From assembly GCA_022836615.1 (NCBI GenBank), contig MU405330.1:1-64000 (forward strand): a stretch of DNA of 64,000 nt, given 5' to 3'. Position 1 is the first letter of the stretch; each line of letters starts with the position of its first letter. The DNA is from Annulohypoxylon bovei var. microspora (taxonomy: Eukaryota; Ascomycota; Sordariomycetes; Xylariales; Hypoxylaceae). Positions 55,705 to 64,000 of this stretch are shown piece after piece. The notes below the pieces were generated by a model. The model searched no databases, was not told the origin of the DNA, and saw only the letters and a list, made by a program, of their open reading frames with translations. The position numbers were made by a program, and so were the translations under genes.

Positions 55705-56912
55705 CTACATCAACACCGGAGAGCGTACCTCGTTCCGACTGTGATCGATCTCTTCGTAGACCTTATTCTTCGACTTGTTCCGCCCACGAAGTATATCCGT
55801 TATCCGCCATGGATCAAGGACCTTGGTGATAAGTGGCCGTGTATCCTTTGGCAATTCGGGTCCTTTCACTTCCGTCACGCCATCGCGGGAAAGATATATC
55901 GTAATGTCTGCAGGGAGGAAAGGGGCTGGGTGCCGTATGTTCCACAAGTACATATTGATAAGCATGAGACTCGCCTCAAAGACGTAAAACGGCCACTCAG
56001 TACTGATCACAGCCTTGACAGAGTGCTCTGCACCGCGGTAGATGGTACGTATCAAGATGAGCCCGACGCTTGCGTATAGCGTGGTCAGGTTCTTCTGAAT
56101 GCCTCGGGCCCCCGCGATGCCGGCCTGCGCACACCGCCGGTGGAAGTAGCCAGATATGATTAGGAAGGATATGATGACGGCGATTTGGAGGATCAGCGCC
56201 GACCACATCAAAGTATTGCCGACCGTGGGGTTGCTCTTTGGGTTAGCTATAAGCGAGGCAGCGACGCCATTAATCCCTTCTATAACCATGGAAAGTACGG
56301 CGAATGTAGAGAGAACCCTCCCTGGTTCCATCGGCGAGAGATAGGGAACGTAGTAAAATATACGACCGAGAATATCGTAGTTGGCCAGTGATAGAAGGGG
56401 CCTGAGTTCCAGTTCAGTCATCAGCATGATTTGCCTACTTCTTAATCAAAGCTTGTGGGTAGGTTGCATACATACGGGCTAACATAGATGAGAGCAACGC
56501 TCACGATGTAAGAGCCTAATTCATCGTAATTCCCGAATGCGCCGTTAATTCGAAGTGCGAACCCAACAACGTAAAGAACACCGCTAGCGACGAATAGGCC
56601 TGTTACTTTGAAGCACTTGTAACGGCTAGCAGCAGGAGATGGGAGTCAGTTACAAGTACCTAGGTATCTATGCATCTAGATAGGCATAACCAGAAGAAAC
56701 AAGACTAGAAACAACTTACTAGCATTGCCAGAAGTGTATTGAAGCCGAAACGAGAAATGTGACCATGAAAAAGATCGCAGCGCCCTTGTTCGGGACGTAT
56801 ATCCAAAAATTTATCCCTTCTATATCGAAAAAGGGGCGTCAGATGAGCCATTAGCTAGAGCACCAGGAATTATCTTAACCAGAATGCATAACATACCGTA
56901 TTTATTAGGCAT
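55705..56912 (-). CDS. RTA1-like membrane protein (lipid-translocating exporter family)
   Basis: Exons 56912-56897 (16 bp, coding MPNKY), 56819-56720, 56625-56476 and 56401-55705 (introns 77, 94 and 74 bp) encode 320 aa. Seven hydrophobic spans are spread over the exons. Typical RTA1 landmarks are the N-terminal YVPNKGAAIFF, VASGVLYVVGFALR, SLANYDILGRIFYYVPYL, and EGINGVAASL, and RTIYRGAEHSVK and EWPFYVFEASLMLIN near the C-terminus. A cytosolic tail of 70 polar residues follows. RTA1/Rsb1 proteins sit in the plasma membrane and give resistance to aminocholesterol or export sphingoid bases. The 16-bp first exon makes the start uncertain to within that short stretch. Confidence 0.87.
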
Positions 56913-57534
56913 GATCATAGATAGGGCAATATGGCGTAAACATGTATATACGGCATGACAATGTGGTGCTTCAAGATTTGTAGGTAGGTAGGACGTCTCG
57001 TCTTAGCTTGGTGATAGTGGCGAATGTTAAACTCGAGTTGAAACTAATTTGAATCGTTTTAAATAGGATTAAGAGTAATATGGATAATGAATTACTGTGA
57101 TCCTCCGATATCAACTATTTGTACTCTTTATTTGCACGTCGCCGGTCCTCAATTCAATGTGTCTGCCGAGTCCCTTTAACACCGCGTGTATTGCACCGCC
57201 ACTGTAGGACCTCCGGAACCCTAGGCCTCCGATATAAAGATATCCTACCGGGATTTCGCAGTCGCTCCCGGGGGCCGAGGCCACCTTCGTGGTCTTATTT
57301 GAACTTGCATCCTGCAGTTACTAGCAAGATTGCACATTTATGGCAGTCAGTCAACTGAGTCCCAGAATATCAAGACTCAACCACGAAGTCTCCCACGAGT
57401 CATCGTTATGAGGTCTGGTCAAACGCACAAATGGAAAATGACAAAGTACCGCGTCGGATTATCTATCTAGGTATGTCTCATTCGAATTTTTTCATATACT
57501 CTTAACTATCGTAAGTTACCTATCGTAGCCGCTT
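56913..57534. other. intergenic, no gene seen
   Basis: Promoter of the RTA1 gene and 3' flank of the next minus-strand gene. TAGGTAGG motif at 56982-56992. No operator recognised. Confidence 0.4.
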
Positions 57535-59552
57535 TTAATCCTGATATTTTTCCAGAACACCCGATGCGCATACACTGATAAACACAACCAAGCCCGCGAT
57601 GATCCAGAGCGACGTCACAAAGAACCTGCTCCTTGTCGTACTCCCGATTCCCAGCGCAAACAATACTCCCAGAATAGTACAGCTAGATATAACCATCAAG
57701 AAAAACCCGATAGGTAGAACATACAACCCATACAGCAGTAGCGGCGTATATGGTACAGCTGCGAGGAGAAGCGCTGCAATCCACCACTTATTTCTGTATA
57801 TCTGCTTCCCAAGAGTGTTGTTTTTTATCCAGGTATAGAAACCGGTTCTCAAGCTATACTCCTTACGAGTTAAAGGTGCGTCGAACCTGACACTTCCGCC
57901 CCCTAAATGCTCCTTGATCTTTTTTCTCACTTCCGTGTCTCTAAGTGTGTGAATGTCTATGTCGGCCTCGGGAAGTTCCATATTCATATTGTCGGCTAAT
58001 AGAGTAACTGCTTTCCATCCCCTGGGGGTTTCCGGGTGGCCGCGAAGAGGGAGTTTGAAATGGGCTCTGAGCCACATAGTAGAAATCCCAAAAGTCCAAA
58101 TGGACAATAGGATGGATAAGATGAATAGCTGGGCAAAGGAGAATCCCCATTGGTATTCCTAGTAGACAACATCTCGTCAGTATGCTTCAATGGATAGAGG
58201 TTTAGATATGAACGATTCCATACATTCAATACTGGCTGGCAGCTACCGTTACTAGATATGTAACTAAGGTCATAGGTACGATTCGACGCAACGTACGTCA
58301 AATTCGTCTCATTCTGGAAAGGCTTTTGTCCACTCGAGGTGTCAATCCAACCATTCCCAAAGAGATCCCCTGGTGGAATATAGTATGCTGAGATGTTGAG
58401 CGTCGGGGCTGGGAGCTTTTTGGTGCCTTGCCAAATGGATTTAGTATTATTAGTCCCGTAAAATCCATAAGAAGAGACGTCTTAATTCACGAGTTAATGT
58501 CGAAGCCTTGAAGTTCTGAGCTTTAGATTACTTACAGTCTGACACGGAACTAAGAAGATCACATCCACCACTGGTGCAGCCATGATATGAAACCCAGCCA
58601 TTACCTCCCCAAATGATTGGGTCCGCATAATAAGGATTGAGAGATCTTGTGATGTAGGCGTCGGAAGTCAAGTTTATTCTGTCACCATCATGGACAACGT
58701 ATGCCACAGCCTTAAAATCCGAAAATGGAATCAAGTTCCCGCTCTTGCCTTGTATAAAGGCTTTATTCACAGGTGTGTAGCCCGTCATAGCGCTAGCAAG
58801 CGTGGGGAATATGAGGATGAAGGCCATTGTTACGATCATGAACAACATGGCAACGACAGAGTGTAGACGTCGGTAAGAGATGAAGTCTCTCATGAGATTA
58901 ATAATGGAAAAGAATGTGGGCTCTTTATGGAGAAAGATAACCCAGAATGTCCGATAAGTGACAGGAGATTTATCCATCGAAGTCGTAGTGTATTGCGAGA
59001 AAACATGCCATGAGAACATGGCCAGTGTAGCTTGCCCTACCCGGCCAATGATCTAGATAGAAGCGATTAATACAGGGAACATCTGCGGGCACTGTGATGA
59101 CTTACGACATCCCAACAGATGTCAATGACCTTCGCTACAGTAAAACTGAGAGTCCCGAAAACCAAAGTGATTTCAAAAAAGCCAGAAGAAGACCAATCCC
59201 AGGCATTGTAACTCTCAGCATAGGGGCTAAAGCTACCATCTGGTTGACATGCTGTTTTTACCACACTTGTGTAAAGCGAAGTGACATTTGGTGAGCTGGC
59301 AAGTAAACCAATTGCGACCAAAAGGAGAATTATCCAACCCAGGTAGAGATAAAAGAAGGCGGGTTTCCACGATCGCCTAGAACGTAGGTCTTCCAGTGCC
59401 TCTTCAATGGTCTGTTTCCACTGGTGTGAAATCCATCCACCTGTACTGCGAATGCCTTTCCATCTCGCTGGATTAGGGGCAGACTCTAAAAGCAGTGGAT
59501 CGAGCGACGGATGAGTTGATAGAGATGGCGGCATAGAGTCGACACGTTTCAT
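57535..59552 (-). CDS. multi-spanning membrane protein, unknown function
   Basis: Exons 59552-59106, 59052-58536, 58480-58224 and 58158-57535 (introns 53, 55 and 65 bp) encode 614 aa. An N-terminal polar segment of about 60 residues is followed by two spans (AFFYLYLGWIILLLVAIGLL and FFEITLVFGTLSFTVAKVID), then a loop with VGQATLAMFSWHVFSQY, another span (VVAMLFMIVTMAFILIFPTL), a large extracellular domain of about 200 residues with many Asn-X-Ser/Thr sites and Cys, and a final group of about four spans (from FILSILLSIWTFGISTMWL onward). This layout is shared by a widespread family of fungal hypothetical membrane proteins. No catalytic motif is visible. The start used is the first ATG (59552). 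Confidence 0.8.
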
Positions 59553-60394
59553 ATTGAAGAATTCGGTACGACATAACGAAATCACGTTATTTCAAAGTCT
59601 AGGTAGATTCAAATGGAAAGCTTTTAATTTGAACATATTCTGGAATCAGAGAAGATGACCTGTCTAAAGATTTCGCTAAAATAACAACAGTTTACACATC
59701 CGCCTCCTACGTCAGTGAAAATCTAAAAGGATAATGCGACGATCATCTTACTGCGATTGATAGCAAAGGTGTTGCCTAGAGTATGAAGTTCCAGGGGAAC
59801 ATGGACGTTTTACAGGCTTATTGGGCGCTGTAACCTTAAGGGATTCGTACAGCCGCATGCAGTCAGCTTTTAGCTTGGGTGGTCGTATTGTTGGGCCATG
59901 GAGACTGGGAGATTGCTACGCTAGGATTCTACATACCTACCTCCTAGGATACCCGCGAAAATCATTTACTTATATGGACTTAATACCTTTCATAATTCAA
60001 GCATCGGGAGTAGGTATTAACAAGGTTTAAGCTGAGAATTTAGAAGATTTTGCTGGTGTGGATAGGGCTAGCATAAGGGGTAAGACGAAAGAAACCTCTT
60101 TTCATTGGATACATGGCTCTAGTAAACCACCACACCACCAACGAATGCCCCATCGCCAAGTGGAAATCGCACACACATACCTAGTCTTTGCAAATCATGC
60201 CAGCTATCAAAAGAACTGCACCCCCCGATCCAAACCCGCCCATCTGGTTGCTTTTCAACTAACCGTACCTCCCAAGTTGACATCAAAGAAAGCGCAAGCC
60301 AATCGTCAATTCGTAACTCATGCTGTATTAAGTTTTAACTGATCACTCAAAAATCCCGCCTCTAGCAGATAACCCCGCGCCCGGAAGACCCCTT
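59553..60394. other. intergenic, no gene seen
   Basis: Promoter side of the membrane-protein gene and 3' flank of the P450. No coding region is supported (60058-60342 has no domain). Confidence 0.45.
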
Positions 60395-62241
60395 TTATAC
60401 CTTACCCAAGTCTACCCTGCATCCCTCGGCGGGCCTGAGCGATATCGTGATTGCCTGCTTCTCCTGCCCGGCCACCTGCACCTGCTCGCCGGGCGGAAGC
60501 CGGATGGACGGGAAGCGCTGCAGGATACGCACCATGGCGTACGCGCCCTCGGTCAGAGAGAAGTCCACTAGCCGCTAATGTCAGCACGCGAGGTTCGTTA
60601 ATACGCCGAGGGAGTGTGAGGTAGCATACTTCCTAGGCAAGTCCGGGGCCCGCCGCCGAACGGCAGAAAGATCCACCCCCGATGCGTCGCGTCGCGGGAG
60701 CGGAGGGGCTCTTCGTCCCACCGCTCGGGCCGGAACATCTCGGCGTCCATCCCGTAGAGGTCGGGGCGACGCTGGATGCAGTAGGCGCTGTAGAGCACGC
60801 TCATCCCCTTAGGGACCACGATGGGCGATTTCCCGTCGGGTCCGCCGCCCGTGGGCAGCATCGTATCCCGAAGCGCCGTGCGCGAGATCAGGGGTACTGG
60901 AGGGTGCAGTCGCAAGACTGCCAATCAAGCATCGCGTCAGGCCAATTGCGCATGAGAATCAGTGTCTGAAGGTCGAACTTACCCTCTTTCATAACATTTT
61001 GTAGGAATGTCAATCGAAGCAGATCCGCACGTGTCAAGGGAGCGACTGTCTCGTCGATCTCAGAGATTTCCGCGCGGAGTTTCTCCATGATCGCGGGATG
61101 TCTCACTAGGTGGAAACTATCTACATGTAAGGACACATTGACTTGACGAAGTTCGGGTAGAGGATTTGCTTACAAGGCCCAAGCTAGGAAAGTGGCGGTG
61201 GAATCTCTTCCCGCGGTGAGGATGTTGATCGCCTGGCCCCTGAGCGTGTCTCGCTCCGGGTAGTGCTCCGCGACAGTCTTTAGGAACGGAGCTTTCTTAG
61301 AACTCATCGCATCGTCGGCGGCCCCTGCGAGCGTCTTGTCTATGATGCTATCGGCGAATCGATGGATGATATCGCACGCTTTTCGCAGCTGCTTGCCGTC
61401 GACTAGCCAGTATAGCTTCTGAAACTTGAGTCTCTTGGCCGAGATACTCTGCGCTAAGTCGAACGCGCCTTCGAAATCGTGACCTACCACACTGGAGGTT
61501 GGGCGCTGGCTCCATACTGATTCGCCGAACAGGAACTCGGTGGTTACGTCGAGCGTCAAGCGGAAGAATAGCGGCTCTAAGTCTACCACGTTTGTCGCAT
61601 CGTTATCAACTGCTTCTAGTAGATTTTCTACGTGCGGTCTGTAGATGTCTAGGTCTTCATAATGCCGGTAGTAGAAGTGCGGGCGCAGGATATCCCGCGA
61701 GTTTTTCCAGGCATCGCCGTCCTGGAGGAATATTCCTTCGCCCAAGAGCGGATGAAAGATGGTACGGCGGAAACCTAGACCCCAATCTGAACGCGGTTAA
61801 CCTTGTAGCTCGCTCGACTCATCAATTCCGCTCACCTTTGAAGTTAGATGACAGCATGGCCTCTATGTTGGCTGGCTCGATAGTGAAAATGGATGTGTTC
61901 GTCCCTACAGCCTGCCGGAATGTATTGCCAAGTTGACGGAAGTTGTCCAGGAAGAACTCCAGCAAGCGCTGTTCGTCAGATGCCTTCAAGGTCATCACCA
62001 GCAGATCTATGCCAAAACGCCATCTGTTGGCCTGCGGAAGTGAGTCGTAGGCGCATACTTCCCCTCCTTTCGCAAGGAACGGCCTTGTCTGCGCAACGTT
62101 AGATTCTGTATTATATTTCTTGTACGGGTGACTTACTCTTCGACCAAACAATAGGTAACCTGCTCTATAGAAGTAGAGAACCACCGCTACAATAACGGGG
62201 TAGAACCAGATATGCATCGTAATAGACATTGTGATAGACAT
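60395..62241 (-). CDS. cytochrome P450, CYP52-like
   Basis: Exons 62241-62137, 62088-61836, 61786-61174, 61116-60983, 60917-60630 and 60567-60395 (introns 48, 49, 57, 65 and 62 bp) encode 521 aa. One N-terminal membrane anchor (MHIWFYPVIVAVVLYFY). Family marks are DWGLGFRRTIFHPLLGEGIF-type B-helix region, AGRDSTA in helix I (311-317), ExxR in helix K (Glu368 to Arg371, spanning intron 4) followed by LHPPVP, FRPERW, and the heme loop FGGGPRTCLG with Cys462. These match CYP52 enzymes of fungi, which hydroxylate alkanes and fatty acids at the chain end in the ER. The first intron is 48 nt, has no in-frame stop, and so can be missed. Three in-frame ATGs near the start (62241, 62229, 62217) are equally usable. 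Confidence 0.92.
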
Positions 62242-63568
62242 CGGGTGTTCAAGTCAGGTGAAGCACCGGACCAGCTCGCGATGAGGCTCTTTTGGGCTTG
62301 ATAATGTATAATAACGATCTATTATGATACTTATTGATAATACCTAGAATATGATTGTCGAGGGAATTTGTGGTGTTACGTTGATTTTCATCAAGGGGGA
62401 TTCGCAAACCCGTTCCCACGGTTTGACGTAACAGGAGCGGCGGGAGCTACGGGAGGGGGATACGGAAATGTCGCAATGAGGGGGCGCCCTACCTTCATCG
62501 TGCATATTGTTAGCTGCTTGTTTTGGATCACTTTCCATTTGGAGATGCCTTCCCTCCTCCGGCGCCTCGTTAAGTTGTCCTAGATGACTGATCAATAAGC
62601 GCCCACATTTTTAAGAAATATCGATTATTTCTGCGTGCGGTAGCCACGAGCCGAACGAATCATAATGCGAATCCGAAGGCATTTCCAAGCCGCCGGAATG
62701 GATCCTTTGATCGGCTAGTTGCATGGTTGCATTGGAGTCATGCTAATAGGTTGTTGCTGCGTGCTACTTTATCTTGCTTTTTAATCTACTAGGTAGGTCT
62801 ATGTATGATCGTCGTATCGAAATAGATTTTTCATTCGTCGTTTTACCAACTGCAGAAATAAGGACCAATCCTCTAACAGCAAGGCGTTCGTTGGCGTGCA
62901 TGTGTTTCTCCATACATCACCGGATAAGTGCCTCACGCCTTGCGGAGATCCACGATGCATCTTAAGTCATTTACGTCACTATCTTCAGCTCTCACAAGAA
63001 ATAGTTTGGGATTTAAATTATTAATTACTTGGGTACTTAAATATGTTTCGGATAGAGCTTCAGTAGTAATCTTCTTGAGGCTTCGACCGGTGAATATACT
63101 TTCATCTTTCGATCTGCAGTTATCACTCTACGATCCGAGGATCCATTACGTTTCTGTTACCCACCAAGCGCTTTGGTCAGCCCCCGCTCGGGATAGCCGC
63201 TTAGGTCATGGTGATTTTTTCTACGCTAAGAATACACGAACTCGTGCAGATGTACATATGTTGGTGACATCTACCTGCCTATTATCATAATAGAATGGTG
63301 GCCGAGGCTCCACTGGCGACTAGGAGGCTATTTTCATGATTGGATACGGCTCAATTTTCTTTCTACCGCACTAGCATGTGCGCATCACTGATCAGAAGGT
63401 GTTCATGCACGCTCGGACGCTGTGGTTGCTTATCTCGACGACGAACCCACCAATGCAGATGCCATTCTGAAGCGAGCTATAGCCCTTTCTTGGCATCTGG
63501 AATTGGTGGATGATATACAGCAGGTAGTAGTAAATATCCATTCACTCTAAGGTAGGAAGAATATGTAC
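62242..63568. other. intergenic, no gene seen
   Basis: Contains the P450 promoter. Open frames at 62344-62595 and 62928-63290 have no domain or splice partners. Confidence 0.5.
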
Positions 63569-64000
63569 CTAAGGTGCAACGCCATCCCCCTGAGTATTCT
63601 CACCACTATCCTTGGTCATCTCCCACCCGCGATTCCTATACTTCTTCGGCCAGATGCCGCACCGTCCAGGCGCCATGATCCCGTTAGGGTCTAGCGCGTC
63701 CTTCAACTTCTCGTGGAACTTCATCAGCGCGCCGTCGTTCCAATTGTACGTCCCGGCGACCTGGTCCATCAGCACCAGGTGGGTCCTGTACTCGCCGTAG
63801 CCCAGCGCCGCCGCGTCGTCCACCAGGCTGCGCACGCAGTCCAGCACGGCCTTGCGGCGCTTGGGGTCGGCGCGGTCGTACACGAGCTCGACGATGAGGT
63901 GCATCTCGCGCAGGCCGACGCAGAAGGCCGGGAACAGGTCGACGCCGAACTCCTCGTGGCGCCTCTTGGCCAGGTCGAACAGCTTCGTCGCGTCCGACCC
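63569..64000 (-). CDS. vanillyl-alcohol-oxidase-type FAD enzyme, 3' end only (cut by window edge)
   Basis: The last 143 codons of a gene that continues beyond the window. The reading frame is open to base 64000. It contains AFCVGLREMHLIVELVYDR, then DAAALGYGEYRTHLVLMDQV, and ends with KFHEKLKDALDPNGIMAPG and GIWPKKYRNRGW. The tail DPNGIMAPGRCGIWP is a hallmark of vanillyl-alcohol oxidase and 4-cresol-dehydrogenase-type flavoproteins. These enzymes oxidise para-substituted phenols. It is strongly GC-rich, like the permease gene. It follows the P450 in the same orientation, about 1.3 kb away. Confidence 0.82.
   Translation of the reverse strand, partial: GSDATKLFDLAKRRHEEFGVDLFPAFCVGLREMHLIVELVYDRADPKRRKAVLDCVRSLVDDAAALGYGEYRTHLVLMDQVAGTYNWNDGALMKFHEKLKDALDPNGIMAPGRCGIWPKKYRNRGWEMTKDSGENTQGDGVAP

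Noticed and set aside
1..64000. Secondary-metabolite gene cluster
   Set aside because: No polyketide synthase, NRPS, terpene cyclase or RiPP precursor is seen; single oxidases are not enough.
1..64000. CRISPR arrays, rRNA genes or telomere repeats
   Set aside because: No regular spaced repeats, no rRNA-like stretch and no TTAGGG tract were found on reading.

Overview
The window looks like nuclear DNA of a filamentous ascomycete, and I would guess a Pezizomycotina species of Sordariomycete type. Genes are split by many short GT-AG introns (42-195 bp, often GTAAGT at the donor and a CTAAC-like branch site). The protein families are typical of moulds: Pth11-like rhodopsin-domain proteins, RTA1, Fig1, DUF1996, CYP52-like P450, a heme-thiolate peroxidase, a cyanovirin-N-homology protein, tyrosinase and GH47. 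Gene-poor AT-rich stretches alternate with GC-rich coding islands. I joined exons by hand, checking reading-frame phase at every junction. No ribosomal RNA, CRISPR or prokaryotic feature was seen.

Layout: 1-8.4 kb is gene-poor. It holds one C2H2 zinc-finger gene (4610-5563, minus), two short inverted-repeat transposons (2960-3672 and 5823-6249) and a degenerate tRNA-Trp-like sequence. 8.4-16 kb carries an MFS drug-efflux gene (minus) and a dienelactone hydrolase gene (plus) that share a promoter, then a rhodopsin-domain receptor-like gene and a secreted tyrosinase. This block lies between two inverted copies of one repeat (5.8-6.2 kb and 16.2-16.5 kb). 18-21.6 kb has a small membrane protein, a membrane-anchored cyanovirin-N-homology protein, an MFS relic and a secreted heme-thiolate peroxidase. 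23-30.5 kb has an acyl-CoA dehydrogenase broken by two frameshifts, a membrane-anchored histidine phosphatase, an ornithine-cyclodeaminase-like enzyme and a GC-rich amino-acid permease. 31.7-37 kb has an unusually long GH47 alpha-mannosidase and a GNAT acetyltransferase. 38.8-50 kb has a Ser/Thr-rich surface-type protein, a Fig1 protein, a secreted dienelactone hydrolase, a small membrane protein, a DUF1996 protein and a Cys/His-rich protein. 50.5-64 kb has a second rhodopsin-domain protein, a near 3.7-kb gene-free stretch with an inverted-repeat element, an RTA1 protein, a four-exon multi-spanning membrane protein, a CYP52-like P450 and the 3' end of a vanillyl-alcohol-oxidase-type flavoenzyme cut by the window edge.

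There is no polyketide synthase, NRPS or terpene synthase, so this is not an obvious biosynthetic cluster. The common theme is the cell surface and the outside world: surface sensing (two rhodopsin-domain proteins, Fig1), secreted oxidases (tyrosinase, peroxidase), efflux and detoxification (MFS with hydrolase, RTA1, P450), and nutrient uptake. The best leads for something new are the 713-bp element with a perfect 8-bp target duplication, the Cys/His repeat protein at 48.9-49.9 kb, the anchored cyanovirin-N-homology protein, the doubly frameshifted dehydrogenase, and the CCG/CGG palindrome between the MFS and hydrolase genes.
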